Source of the DNA: Rhodospirillaceae bacterium
GTDB lineage: Bacteria; Pseudomonadota; Alphaproteobacteria; Rhodospirillales; UBA2165
Assembly: GCA_018649725.1 (NCBI GenBank)
Contig: JABIHH010000044.1
Span: forward strand, 1-33,981
Length of the DNA stretch: 33,981 bases
Reading direction: 5' to 3'
The notes beneath the pieces are model-generated. The model ran no database searches. It was not told the origin of the DNA and saw nothing but the letters and a program-made list of their open reading frames with translations. Positions 8,118-16,738 of the stretch are shown in pieces. How positions within the stretch are numbered: position 1 is the stretch's first letter; each line of letters begins with the position of its first letter. A program made the translations under genes and the position numbers.

Positions 8118-8555
8118 ATGGATAGAGATCAGGAACGCGCAATCGAATGGGACTGCGCTCAGGTGGTAAACAAATTTTACTGCTTATTAGATGCTCGAAA
8201 TTATGATGATTTGGTGAATTGCTTTGTTGCCGATGGTGTTTGGAAACGCCAAGGCAATGAGCTTGAAGGTCGGGACGCCATCATGGCGGCGATGCAGGAG
8301 CGAGGCGACACTCTTGTTATTCGCCATATCGTGACAAATATTCAAGTGACTATCCATGATGAAAACACTGTGAGCACGTCAGAATATGTCACGATTTACC
8401 GCTATGACAGCGATGAGAAACTCGAAGGTCCGGCGCCGCTTGATGGACCGGGTGTAATTTTTCTCTATCAAGATAAAATGACCAAGACTGACTCTGGCTG
8501 GCAAATGACTGACAAGCGCGGCCGGCCGATCATGCTCAAGAAAAAGGCGAAGTAA
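8118..8555 (+). CDS. SnoaL/NTF2-like small protein (possible oxygenase partner)
   Basis: A 145-residue single-domain protein with the pattern of the SnoaL-like/NTF2-like cone fold. An N-terminal helix (QVVNKFYCLLDARNYDDLVNCF) is followed by VADGVW, the EGRDAI segment and C-terminal beta strands rich in Thr and Val. The fold is shared by the beta subunits of ring-hydroxylating dioxygenases, by ketosteroid isomerase-like enzymes and by polyketide cyclases. It is shorter than a standard dioxygenase beta subunit. TAGGAG precedes the ATG. The stop at 8553-8555 is one base from the Rieske 4 start, so translation is coupled. It could be a partner subunit, an isomerase or a hydratase acting on a pathway intermediate; sequence alone does not decide. 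Confidence 0.82.
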   Translation: MDRDQERAIEWDCAQVVNKFYCLLDARNYDDLVNCFVADGVWKRQGNELEGRDAIMAAMQERGDTLVIRHIVTNIQVTIHDENTVSTSEYVTIYRYDSDEKLEGPAPLDGPGVIFLYQDKMTKTDSGWQMTDKRGRPIMLKKKAK

Positions 8556-8556
8556 G

Positions 8557-9765
8557 ATGGATACGGTAGATACCGAACAACATGCCGGTAATGGTTATGT
8601 AAACCCTGCGCAGCCGCATGATCCTTATCTAACAGAAGTGGAACGCGGCACGCCAATGGGCGAATTGATGCGACGCTACTGGCATCCGATTGGTCTAACT
8701 TCTCATGCGACCGAGACACCCCGCAAAGTTCGGGCGCTTGGCGAGGATCTCGTTCTGTTTCGGGATTTGCAAGGTAGGCCGGGTCTGGTTCATGCCGGCT
8801 GCTGCCATCGCGGCACGACGCTTTATTACGGCAAAGTCGATGAGGACGGCATTCGCTGCTGTTATCACGGCTGGGCTTTTGATGTTGAAGGGCGTTGCAC
8901 CAGTCAGCCTTGTGAGCCGGAAGGCGGGCGCGGTAAACATAAAATTCGCCAGCCCTGGTATCCGGTCAAAGAACAATATGGCCTTATCTTTGCCTATATG
9001 GGGCCGCCGGATCGCATGCCGGTTTTACCCAAATATGAATGCCTCGAAGTTCTCGAAGACGATGAATTTATTGAAGCCAATGACACCAGTGTCGGAAGTG
9101 GCGGACCGGTCATCGTCGATTGCAATTGGCTCCAGCATTATGAGAATATTGGCGATCCTTTCCATGTCCCGATACTGCATGGCTCTTTCAGCGGCGCGCA
9201 ATTCATTGAGCAAATGGGCGCCATACCGGATGTGACCTTCGAGGACGATGAGCTTGGACTCAAAGTAATATCGCTTCGCCCGACAGATGACGGCCAAACC
9301 CATCGGCGCGTCACTCAAGCGGTTATTCCGACCTTGCGTGTTGTACCAAATCCACGGGTCGCTCAATTTGCCATGGTTGAAACAATTGGCTGGGTGTTGC
9401 CGATAGATAACACCCATTTCAGAATTTATACCTGCGGGCGGGCACGCGAAGAGGGGTATATCGCCAAGCAGCGTTCACGCATGAACGGTAAGCTTTGGGA
9501 AGAGCTATCTGAAGAAGAACACCAAAAGTTCCCAGGTGATTATGAAGCGCATAGCGGGCAGGGCGATATTGCTTCTCATGCGAATGAAAATCTCGGGCAA
9601 ACTGATACCGGTATTGTTATGCTCCGCCGTTTCCTGCGCAAGCAGGTCGAGGCCGTGGCCGCTGGAGACGATCCAGTCGGTGTCAGCTTCGATGAAAAAA
9701 AGCTGCCGGTAAAATTCGAAGCTGGCAATTGGCGGGTTGAGGAGCCTTACGAACCTAAAAACTAG
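8557..9765 (+). CDS. Rieske oxygenase 4, alpha subunit
   Basis: A 402-residue Rieske non-haem iron oxygenase. The Rieske motif is GCCHRG and IRCCYHGW, giving Cys82/His84 and Cys101/His104, with an extra cysteine beside each cluster cysteine. The iron site is ENIGDPFHVPILHG with Asp200, His203 and His208, matching the DPxHxxxLH pattern of this group. An N-terminal extension of about 25 residues precedes the usual ERGTPMGELMRRYW start. It is the last gene of the operon that starts at GntR 1. Its stop shares bases with that of the convergent Ldh2-type gene: CTAG at 9762-9765 contains both. Substrate unknown; divergence from Rieske 1-3 suggests a different reaction. Confidence 0.92.
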   Translation: MDTVDTEQHAGNGYVNPAQPHDPYLTEVERGTPMGELMRRYWHPIGLTSHATETPRKVRALGEDLVLFRDLQGRPGLVHAGCCHRGTTLYYGKVDEDGIRCCYHGWAFDVEGRCTSQPCEPEGGRGKHKIRQPWYPVKEQYGLIFAYMGPPDRMPVLPKYECLEVLEDDEFIEANDTSVGSGGPVIVDCNWLQHYENIGDPFHVPILHGSFSGAQFIEQMGAIPDVTFEDDELGLKVISLRPTDDGQTHRRVTQAVIPTLRVVPNPRVAQFAMVETIGWVLPIDNTHFRIYTCGRAREEGYIAKQRSRMNGKLWEELSEEEHQKFPGDYEAHSGQGDIASHANENLGQTDTGIVMLRRFLRKQVEAVAAGDDPVGVSFDEKKLPVKFEAGNWRVEEPYEPKN

Positions 9766-10838
9766 CCCTGTGCCTGGTCCAACAGAAATGGGGCGTTGCT
9801 GGCTTCGGCGACTTTTTTGAGCTCAGCGAATAGACCGTCTGAAATTGGGATACCATTGGCCACGCGATCTTCATAGGCAATGATTTCCGGATCACCCGCC
9901 ACCATGACAGGTTTGTCAGGATCATTGGTCGGTGTTGCATGTAGGGCATCGATAAGCTCGTCCAGGTCATCTTCAAATTCCCCGTCATCGCGCAGTGCTT
10001 TCGGATCAATTGCCAAGAAAAAATGCCCGACATTGCCTTTAGAGAGTTCGCGTTCGTTATGCGTCTCAACGCCGGGAATAAGCGCGCCCGCTAAGGTACT
10101 GCATAAAATATCGACCATGGTCGCCAAGCCGTAACCTTTGTGACTGCCTTGTTCACGTGAGCCACCAAGCGGGGTGAGCAGGCGGCCTTCGCGGGCAATG
10201 GTCGAATCAGTGACGGGGTTGCCGTCTTTATCCAGGGCCCAACCTTCGGGGATCGGCACGCCGAGGCGTTGGGCGATGGAGAGCTTGCCGATAGCGACCG
10301 TGCTGGTTGCCATATCCAGGATAAACGGCGGATTTCGTTTGGCCGGGGCGGCGAAAGCTATCGGGTTGGTGCCGAGCATGGCTTTTTTACCGAAGGTCGG
10401 AACGATACCGGGACCGGGCGTGCCGGTAAAAGACATGCCGACTAGGCCATTTCCAACAATGCGTTTGGCATAATAGCCTGCTGCGCCATAATGGTTTGAA
10501 TTGCGGACAGCGACCGCGCCAATACCGGTTTGTTTGCATTTCTCAATCGCGAGATCTGTCGCAAATACGCCGACCGGATGACCCAGACCGTGCCCGCCAT
10601 CGACCAGGGCGATGGAAGGGAGGTCGCGGGCGATTGTAATTTTCCCATCCATAATAATGCGACCGACCCCGCGCATCATCTGGTAGCCGGAAAACATGCC
10701 GACACCGTGGGAATCAATGCCGCGCAAATCCGTATCGATCATAACTTCGACGACCGTATCAATGTAGTCTTGCGGCATTTGCCAGGATATCAAAATTTCG
10801 GCAGCTTGCTGACGGAGTAATTCTGCTGAGATATTCAT
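9762..10838 (-). CDS. Ldh2-type malate/L-lactate/2-hydroxyacid dehydrogenase
   Basis: A 358-residue NAD(P)-dependent oxidoreductase of the Ldh2/YlbC/ComC family, unrelated in fold to classical lactate dehydrogenases. Family marks are DLRGIDSHGVG near residue 40 (catalytic His in SHG), RNSNHYGAAGYYA near 115, GTNPIAFAAP near 160 and the SHKGYGLA segment near 240. Members reduce 2-oxoacids or oxidise 2-hydroxyacids such as malate, sulfolactate and ureidoglycolate. In this setting it may process a 2-oxo or 2-hydroxy acid made by ring cleavage (inference). It runs opposite to the Rieske operon, sharing the CTAG at its 3' end, and divergent from GntR 2. AGGGAG lies about 14 bases before the ATG, a longer than usual gap. 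Confidence 0.9.
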   Translation of the reverse strand: MNISAELLRQQAAEILISWQMPQDYIDTVVEVMIDTDLRGIDSHGVGMFSGYQMMRGVGRIIMDGKITIARDLPSIALVDGGHGLGHPVGVFATDLAIEKCKQTGIGAVAVRNSNHYGAAGYYAKRIVGNGLVGMSFTGTPGPGIVPTFGKKAMLGTNPIAFAAPAKRNPPFILDMATSTVAIGKLSIAQRLGVPIPEGWALDKDGNPVTDSTIAREGRLLTPLGGSREQGSHKGYGLATMVDILCSTLAGALIPGVETHNERELSKGNVGHFFLAIDPKALRDDGEFEDDLDELIDALHATPTNDPDKPVMVAGDPEIIAYEDRVANGIPISDGLFAELKKVAEASNAPFLLDQAQG

Positions 10839-10931
10839 AATTTCTGATCTTACTCCCTATTTCCCTGTTTAGCTGGTTAAAATTCACCAATGCGGAATTT
10901 TACCCTTGATTTTAAACCCTTTTTTTAAATA

Positions 10932-10949
10932 TCCTATCGTTAGTATAAT
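10932..10949 (+). promoter_or_regulatory. Promoter with degenerate operator before GntR regulator 2
   Basis: A perfect TATAAT -10 hexamer lies at 10944-10949, 21 bases before the GTG start of GntR 2. Overlapping its left end is TCCTATCGTTAGTA (10932-10945), which matches 12 of 14 positions of the TCCTAACGTTAGGA core found before GntR 1. No good -35 element is visible, as the region is a T/A run. The operator match is suggestive only. Confidence 0.5.
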
Positions 10950-10970
10950 TTAAACAGAATAGGCCTTTTG

Positions 10971-11768
10971 GTGACTAAAAAACCCATCCTTAAATTGATT
11001 GAAACATCGGTCGATCCGTATGCGTCGCGTGGCGCGTCGACATATGCTGGGCAGATTATTGCGAAAATTAGAGAGGCGTTGTTTCAGGGCAAGCTTAAAG
11101 AAGGTGATTTCTTGGGATCTGAAAAAGACCTCGCCGCCCAATTTGGTGTTAGCCGGGTGACGGCGAGGGATGCCTACCGCACCTTGGAAGCAATGGGCAT
11201 TATTGAAATTCGCGTTGGTGCCGGTGGCGGCGCGCGTATCGCGGCCGGTAATCCTGATAAATTCGGTGATGCGCTCGCAATTCAGCTTTGCCTGATCGGT
11301 GCCACAGAGGCAGAGATTATGGATGTGCAGATCATCCTTGAAGAACGCGCGGCTGAGCTCGCAGCTAAAAATCGTACAAAAAAAGATATCAAAGAAATCG
11401 CCGCGCTTCTGGCAGAGACCAAGGAAAGCAGTGGGGACCCGGTCAAGTTCATGGCGCTTAATCATATGTTCCATTTGAAGATTGCCGAAGCGGCAAAGAA
11501 CCGCGTGATGGATGCTCAACTCAAAGCCCTGCATTTTGTCCTTTGGCCGAACCAAAGTCAAAATGTAACCCAGGATATGGCCGATAAGGTTTTGGCCGTG
11601 CATGAAGAAATTTTCGAAGCAATTAAAGCCGGCGATGGTGCCGGTGCTAAATCCGCGATGTCTGCTCATTTGAGCCGGATCGCTCATTCAAATCCAATGG
11701 CAAATCCAATGGCTAAAAAATCCCTTTCGAGGAGCAGCCAAGAAGAGCTGGTCAAATTTTGTTGCTAG
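10971..11768 (+). CDS. GntR family transcriptional regulator 2 (FadR/FCD subfamily)
   Basis: About 265 residues. The winged helix-turn-helix runs from about residue 25 to 95 (LGSEKDLAAQFGVSRVTARD, then GIIEIRVGAGGGARIAAG). It is followed by an FCD domain with MFHLKIAEAAKNRVMD and VLWPNQ segments. It is closely related to GntR 3 around the DNA-binding domain and less so to GntR 1. The start is uncertain: GTG at 10971 is chosen, with TTG at 10968 immediately before it, and AGG lies seven bases upstream of the GTG. The gene is divergent from the Ldh2-type gene and directly upstream of the amidohydrolase and MFS genes, so it probably controls that module. The protein ends Lys-Phe-Cys-Cys. Confidence 0.92.
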   Translation: MTKKPILKLIETSVDPYASRGASTYAGQIIAKIREALFQGKLKEGDFLGSEKDLAAQFGVSRVTARDAYRTLEAMGIIEIRVGAGGGARIAAGNPDKFGDALAIQLCLIGATEAEIMDVQIILEERAAELAAKNRTKKDIKEIAALLAETKESSGDPVKFMALNHMFHLKIAEAAKNRVMDAQLKALHFVLWPNQSQNVTQDMADKVLAVHEEIFEAIKAGDGAGAKSAMSAHLSRIAHSNPMANPMAKKSLSRSSQEELVKFCC

Positions 11769-11799
11769 GGATGGCTTCACAAAAAAGGAAAACTGACTA

Positions 11800-13230
11800 A
11801 TGGCTATTAAACTCGATGCCGCGGGCGTAAATGCAAAAGTTGATCATCCCATCGTTGATGGTGATGCACATGTATTGGAAGCTCGTTTGACCCTCCTCGA
11901 TTATGTTAAAAAAATTGCTGGCCCAGAGATAGCACTTAAATTTGAGAATATGGAGCACCCCTGGAAATACCAAGATGTTCAGCCAATTTTCTGGGGCATG
12001 CCATCCGGCGCGCATTCAATCGATCGGGCAACCGCGATGTTGCCAAAATTGTTTAAAGAACGCCTTGATGAAGCGGGTATCGATGTTGGCATCGTTTATT
12101 CGACGGCGTGCCTACCACTGATGCATGTGCGTGATGATGAATTACGCCAAGTCGGCCACCGGGCACTTAACCATTTACTGGCAGATATTTTCAATGAAGT
12201 TGGCGACCGGCTCATTCCCAACGCCGTTATTCCTATGTTCTCGCCGGAAGAAGCCATTGCAGAACTTGATCACGCGGTCAACGAGCTTGGCTTTAAAGCC
12301 GCTGTCTTTGGCACTGAGGTGCGCTTGCCGATCCCGGAAGTTGCGGCGAAGGATCCAGATTTGGCGAAATATACTCAACGTATTTATCCCGTCGCTTTGG
12401 ATGCACTGCACGATTATGACCCGGTTTGGCAGCGTTGCATGGATCTCAAAATTCCAGTTGGAGCCCATACGGCTTGTCGGGGTGGGGGTGCGCGTCACTC
12501 TTCACCATCGAATTTCGTTTTCAATCATTTGGGTGGTTTTGCGACGGCCGGCAATTATTTCTGTCGTTCGATCTTTATGGATGGCGTCACCCGCCGTTTC
12601 CCGGATCTAAACTTTGCCTTCCTTGAAGGCGGTGTTGGTTGGGCAGCTCAGTTGTATAACGATCTCTTTGAGCATTGGGAAAAGCGCAATTATGATTTCA
12701 TGGTTGAAAATCTTGACCCTGCCAAATTAGATGAGGATCTCATCCGTGAGATGGCCGATAAATATGGCGGTGGTATTCTCAATGGTGACGCCTTATTGGA
12801 TGAGCGCAAGCGCAGCACCATGGGTGGTTTTGTCAGCTCTGATGTTGAACTTGATGAATTCCGCAGATGTGAGATTACGAAAAAAGAAGACATCCGCGAT
12901 CTGTTTGTCGATCCGTTCTATTTTGGTTGTGAAGCCGATGATGCTATGAACGCCGTCGCCTTTAACACCAAAATCAATCATTTCGGTGCCAAGCTGAAAG
13001 CCTTCTTCGGCTCCGATATTGGGCACTGGGATGTTGAGGATATGCGTCACTGTGTGCCAGATGCCTATAAAAATGTTGCGAAAGGTCTTTTCACAGAGGA
13101 TGATTTCAGAGACTTTATGTATACCAATCCTGTTGAACTCTACACCCGTCAAAATCCAGATTTCTTCAAGGGTACGGTTATTGAAGATGAAGTTAGTAAG
13201 ACGCTTTCAGGAACGGCGAAAGCAGCTTAA
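11800..13230 (+). CDS. Amidohydrolase-2 superfamily metal-dependent hydrolase or decarboxylase
   Basis: A 476-residue TIM-barrel protein of the amidohydrolase-2 family, longer than the usual 300-400. Near the start, DGDAHVLE (Asp20, Asp22, His24) replaces the classic HxH of the first strand. Further marks are GAHTACRGGG around residue 222, FLEGGVGW around 275 and FGSDIGHWD around 405, with an Asp-His pair typical of metal-site strand 8. Relatives include nonoxidative aromatic acid decarboxylases and ring-product hydrolases, so it could decarboxylate or hydrolyse a pathway compound; no specific reaction can be assigned. AAGGA lies upstream of the ATG. It sits 31 bases after GntR 2 and 24 bases before the MFS gene, making a regulator-enzyme-transporter unit. 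Confidence 0.85.
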   Translation: MAIKLDAAGVNAKVDHPIVDGDAHVLEARLTLLDYVKKIAGPEIALKFENMEHPWKYQDVQPIFWGMPSGAHSIDRATAMLPKLFKERLDEAGIDVGIVYSTACLPLMHVRDDELRQVGHRALNHLLADIFNEVGDRLIPNAVIPMFSPEEAIAELDHAVNELGFKAAVFGTEVRLPIPEVAAKDPDLAKYTQRIYPVALDALHDYDPVWQRCMDLKIPVGAHTACRGGGARHSSPSNFVFNHLGGFATAGNYFCRSIFMDGVTRRFPDLNFAFLEGGVGWAAQLYNDLFEHWEKRNYDFMVENLDPAKLDEDLIREMADKYGGGILNGDALLDERKRSTMGGFVSSDVELDEFRRCEITKKEDIRDLFVDPFYFGCEADDAMNAVAFNTKINHFGAKLKAFFGSDIGHWDVEDMRHCVPDAYKNVAKGLFTEDDFRDFMYTNPVELYTRQNPDFFKGTVIEDEVSKTLSGTAKAA

Positions 13231-13254
13231 TTGAAGAAATTTTAGGAAAAACAT

Positions 13255-14511
13255 TTGGCCGGATTAAAATCCTTTGGTGGCGTTGGTCGCGCATTTAACA
13301 ATCGCAACTATCGCCGCTACTGGTACGGCTTGGCAGCTTCAACAATTGGTTTTTGGATGTTTCGAGTGGCTCTCGGGTGGTTCACCTGGGAGCTTACTCA
13401 TTCGCCGACTTGGCTTGGCGTAATCGCCTTTACCTCTTTGGTACCAATTCTCATCTTCGGCCCGATTGCGGGTGCGCTGGCTGATCGTATTGGCCATAAG
13501 CGGGTTGCCATGACATCCATGCTGGTCGCCTGTGCCAATGCCTTTCTCATGGCGTTTTTGATCCATATGGATTTGATGTCAATCTGGGTTCTTTTTGCTA
13601 CTGCTACGGTTCAGGGCGTCGTCGTTTCTTTCGATTTTCCAGCGCGCCAGTCCATGGTCTCAGATATGGTTGAACGACCTGAGCTGGCGGCAGCCATTGC
13701 CTTTAACATGTCAACATTTCACGTTGGTAGTTTTATCGGCCCAATCCTTGGTGGTTTCATTGTTAAAGATGCCGGGATGGCCGTTGCTTTTTTGGTCTAT
13801 GGATTAACGATCATTTGGTTTTTCTTCGCTCTGATGTTTGTAAATGTGCGCTTTGAACCAAAATCTCAACCGGATGAAGATAGCCAACTGCCAAGCTTGC
13901 TCAATGATATTGTCGTTGGCCTTCAATATCTCCTACATCACCGTTCCTTACGATGGGTTGTGCTCCTAAATTTCTGCGGCGCTTTTCTTCTGCGTCCTTA
14001 TATGGAGCTGCTGCCTGGCTACGCAGATGTTATCTTTAACCGCTCGGTTGATGGCTTATCCTTGCTCGTGGCCGCTTCAGGCCTGGGGGCTTTTGTTGGC
14101 TCCTTTTTATTGGCGATGCGGGGTCAGACCAAAGGGCTCACCAATATCCTGCTCTATGGTTTAGGCTTTTCCTGTATATCCTTGATGGCGTTTGCCAGTT
14201 CCAGCAATTTCCTTATTGGCCAAATCTGTCTGTTCTTTGGCGCTCTGACACTCGTCGGCGCCTCGGTTTGCAGTCACAGTCTCATTCAGCATTCTGTTGA
14301 GCCAGCTCTGCGTGGGCGCGTAATCAGTTTGACCATGTCACTGAGCGTCGGTGGGATGGCGACCGGATCGCTGGGGCAGGGATTGTTGGCCGAAATTGTT
14401 GGCTTACAGTGGCCGGTCATTGCCGCCGCCCTGATTTTGATTTTGATTTTATTACTCCTCGCCAAAACCATTCGGTCTAACGCCGAAAAATTGGAAGGCG
14501 CAATTTCCTAG
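13255..14511 (+). CDS. MFS transporter (EntS/MFS_3-like)
   Basis: A 418-residue integral membrane protein with the hydrophobic pattern of a 12-helix major facilitator. The inter-helix motif GALADRIGHKR (near residues 77-87) is the signature loop between helices 2 and 3. The general form resembles the EntS-like exporter group, but direction and substrate cannot be told. The start is a TTG codon with TAGGA about seven bases upstream, and no in-frame ATG is better placed. It follows the amidohydrolase by 24 bases and is probably cotranscribed. Its stop overlaps that of the convergent MarR gene within CTAG at 14508-14511. Confidence 0.88.
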   Translation: MAGLKSFGGVGRAFNNRNYRRYWYGLAASTIGFWMFRVALGWFTWELTHSPTWLGVIAFTSLVPILIFGPIAGALADRIGHKRVAMTSMLVACANAFLMAFLIHMDLMSIWVLFATATVQGVVVSFDFPARQSMVSDMVERPELAAAIAFNMSTFHVGSFIGPILGGFIVKDAGMAVAFLVYGLTIIWFFFALMFVNVRFEPKSQPDEDSQLPSLLNDIVVGLQYLLHHRSLRWVVLLNFCGAFLLRPYMELLPGYADVIFNRSVDGLSLLVAASGLGAFVGSFLLAMRGQTKGLTNILLYGLGFSCISLMAFASSSNFLIGQICLFFGALTLVGASVCSHSLIQHSVEPALRGRVISLTMSLSVGGMATGSLGQGLLAEIVGLQWPVIAAALILILILLLLAKTIRSNAEKLEGAIS

Positions 14512-14921
14512 TTTAGGATTATTTTTTGAACCAATTGGCGCAGCTGGCTTAACTCAGTGTCCGATAAGCAGCCATAAAGCTCTTGTTCTACTTTGTCGGT
14601 CTTACGATGACATTTTTGGAGAACAGATTTCCCCTCGGCTGTTAGCGATATCCGTAATATTTTTTTATTATCTTGGGCAGGTTGGCGTTGAACTAATTCA
14701 TGCCGTTCAAGCGCTAAGATGAGTTCATTAATCGAGGGGGGTTTAACCGACATATGACGGGCAAGTTCGGCTGAAGATAAATTCTCTTGCTCATCAACAA
14801 TGGTCAAAACGGCATATTGCGCCGTCGTTATTTTGAGCCCACGGAGCGCCTGTTCCAGCTTAGTCCGAGCCAGAACTTCTTGTTTTTTAAGTAGATATAT
14901 CGTCCGAGTTGTGTCAGCCAT
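14508..14921 (-). CDS. MarR family transcriptional regulator
   Basis: A 137-residue winged-helix regulator. The DNA-binding part is LSSAELARHMSVKPPSINELILALE (about residues 50-74), followed by the wing QRQPAQDNKKILRISLTAEG, which is typical of MarR proteins. The flanking helices would dimerise. The frame is open to 14999, but the ATG at 14921 gives the usual MarR length and N terminus. MarR proteins commonly sense aromatic or phenolic ligands, which would fit the cluster (inference). It is divergent from the solute-binding protein gene at 15055, so the shared 130-base gap may hold its operator. It is convergent with the MFS gene and shares the stop region. Confidence 0.88.
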   Translation of the reverse strand: MADTTRTIYLLKKQEVLARTKLEQALRGLKITTAQYAVLTIVDEQENLSSAELARHMSVKPPSINELILALERHELVQRQPAQDNKKILRISLTAEGKSVLQKCHRKTDKVEQELYGCLSDTELSQLRQLVQKIILN

Positions 14922-15054
14922 ACTTTGTTCTGCAATGTGGAAAAAAAGCTGTATGTAAGGGTTCCTTATAATCGAAGTTCTGTTATAGTTGAAAACCATT
15001 TAATGAGAAACAATAAAAAAATAAATGTGCAACAATGGAACAGTGGAGGTTCAG

Positions 15055-16611
15055 GTGAGAAAAATTACTCTATTTGGCGTCATGACTTTAATTGCATCCT
15101 TGGCAATTTCAGCGAACGCATTTGCTCAAAAATCTAAAGATACTTTACGGATTGCCTTTAGTGATCCGATTTCAACCGTTGATCTGGTTTATGATCCGAA
15201 ACCTGAAACCGCTTTCACGGCGCGTATCATTTTTGACGGTTTGGTTTTCTTTGATGATTTTACCGGCGAGTTTAAACCACTTCTGGCAAAATCTTGGAAG
15301 CGTATTGATCCGAAGACCATGGAATTTGATCTACGCGACGATGTGAAATTCCATGATGGGTCAGAGTTCGATGCCGATGATGTTGTCTATACGATCAATT
15401 GGCTGAAAAATCCGAAGACCCGCATTCGCTTTAAGACCAATTATATCTGGATCGCTAAAGTCGAAAAGCTTGGCAAATACAAAGTTCGTATAACGACGAA
15501 GCGTCCCTCGGCTGTTGGCCTGATGCGTCTGGCGAAATCTATTCCGATGTTTCCATCGGATGTGCATAGTAAGCTCAAAGCCAAAAATACTTTCGGACGT
15601 AATCCTGTCGGCACTGGTCCTCTGATCGTCAAACAGGTCGATCCGAATAAAGGCATCATCATGGTGCCAAATAAAAATTATAAGCATGGCGGTACTTGGA
15701 AAACCATACCGAAATTCGGTAAAATTCATATCACGTCGATCCCTGATGTTCAGACCCGGATGGCACAGCTTTTAATCGGTGGTGTTGATCTTATTCGGAG
15801 TGTACCGAAAGATCAGGTTGAGTCTTTGAAATCAAATCCGGCCCTTGCGGCAACAGCGACGACAGGTCTGCTTTATACTTATATCATGATGGATGCTGTT
15901 AATCGGTCTGGCAAAAAAATGTTGTCTGATCAGCGCGTTCGCAAAGCTATTATGATGGGATTTGATCGCTTGGCTGTTTCCCGAGCTGTTTTAGCCGGTG
16001 GTGACAAAGTTAAGACCATCGATTCCATGTGTCTTCGAGTCCAAAAGGGGTGTGATTTCTCAACTAAGCCACCGGCTTTTGATCGAGCTCAGGCAAAAAA
16101 ACTTCTGGCAGAATCAGGGTATCCAAACGGCTTTGACGTGACGATTACGGCCCTCGCAAATGGCGGTCCTGTGGCTGTCGCTATTGCCGGTGAGTTGCGT
16201 AAAATCGGCATTAAAGCGAAGGTTAATCCGGTCAGCTTTGGTGTGTACCGTAAGCAACAACGCCAAGGTAAGTTTGAAATTCTGGTTAGTCTCTGGAGTT
16301 CAGGCGGATTACCAGATGCGTCTTCAACGCTCAACGTGTTCTTTGCGAAAGGCCGTAAAGGCAAGTGGAGCCCCAGAAACTACAACCATGATGAAATCAT
16401 CAACAAAGCACGCATTAAAGGTGGCTCAATCCTTGATCCTGAAAAGCGAAAGGTCGTTTATAAAGTTGCTTATGATCGGGTAAATGAAATGAATTACATC
16501 ATGCCGATCTCTACGCTGCCGACGTCTTTTGTCCATACAAAGGATTTGATGATCGAGCAGGGCTCGCTTTCCCCTTATGGCGCAGCTTTAAATCATATGT
16601 CTTGGAAATAG
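15055..16611 (+). CDS. ABC transporter substrate-binding protein, dipeptide/oligopeptide family
   Basis: A 518-residue periplasmic binding protein of SBP family 5. The first 24 residues form a Sec signal peptide (Arg-Lys, hydrophobic core, cleavage after NAFA). The mature part has family landmarks such as LAKSWKRIDPKTMEFDLRDD, VKFHDGSEFDADDV and the RVRKAIMMGFDR segment. The start is GTG at 15055 with GGAGG close upstream; the ATG at 15025 would place ten residues before the signal peptide. Family members bind peptides, but also opines, nickel and other small solutes. The matching ABC operon lies immediately beyond on the opposite strand, and the two units together make a full importer. A terminator follows at 16648-16677. 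Confidence 0.9.
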   Translation: MRKITLFGVMTLIASLAISANAFAQKSKDTLRIAFSDPISTVDLVYDPKPETAFTARIIFDGLVFFDDFTGEFKPLLAKSWKRIDPKTMEFDLRDDVKFHDGSEFDADDVVYTINWLKNPKTRIRFKTNYIWIAKVEKLGKYKVRITTKRPSAVGLMRLAKSIPMFPSDVHSKLKAKNTFGRNPVGTGPLIVKQVDPNKGIIMVPNKNYKHGGTWKTIPKFGKIHITSIPDVQTRMAQLLIGGVDLIRSVPKDQVESLKSNPALAATATTGLLYTYIMMDAVNRSGKKMLSDQRVRKAIMMGFDRLAVSRAVLAGGDKVKTIDSMCLRVQKGCDFSTKPPAFDRAQAKKLLAESGYPNGFDVTITALANGGPVAVAIAGELRKIGIKAKVNPVSFGVYRKQQRQGKFEILVSLWSSGGLPDASSTLNVFFAKGRKGKWSPRNYNHDEIINKARIKGGSILDPEKRKVVYKVAYDRVNEMNYIMPISTLPTSFVHTKDLMIEQGSLSPYGAALNHMSWK

Positions 16612-16647
16612 CCGGGAAATAAACTGAGTTCAAAAAAATCAATTCGG

Positions 16648-16677
16648 GCCGCTCATTAAATTGAGCGGCTTTTTTTT
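16648..16677 (+). terminator. Rho-independent terminator after the solute-binding protein gene
   Basis: Eight-base-pair stem GCCGCTCA/TGAGCGGC (16648-16655 and 16662-16669) with a six-base loop, followed by eight T residues (16670-16677). It lies 37 bases after the stop of the solute-binding protein gene. Confidence 0.9.
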
Positions 16678-16680
16678 GCA

Positions 16681-16712
16681 GCCGGATACGCGGATCAAGT
16701 CCGCGCATGACG
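16681..16712 (-). repeat. Palindromic alphaproteobacterial-type repeat, copy A
   Basis: A 32-base element whose minus strand reads CGTCATGCGCGGACTTGATC and onward, closely similar to copy B at 16739-16770. The inner part is an inverted repeat (GCGCGGACTTGATCCGCG on the minus strand). Spurious reading frames starting MRGLDPRIR arise from this repeat and should not be annotated as genes. Confidence 0.82.
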
Positions 16713-16738
16713 ATATTTTTTTACACTATTTCTCACAC

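Noticed and set aside
14506..14518. TCCTA-GTT-TAGGA, similar to the GntR 1 operator core
   Set aside because: The spacing is one base short and it lies across two stop codons of convergent genes, not in a promoter. Probably chance.
16511..16708. Minus-strand frame of 65 residues beginning MRGLDPRIR
   Set aside because: It arises from palindromic repeat copy A, the terminator and the antisense of the binding protein gene; such frames are a well-known annotation artefact.
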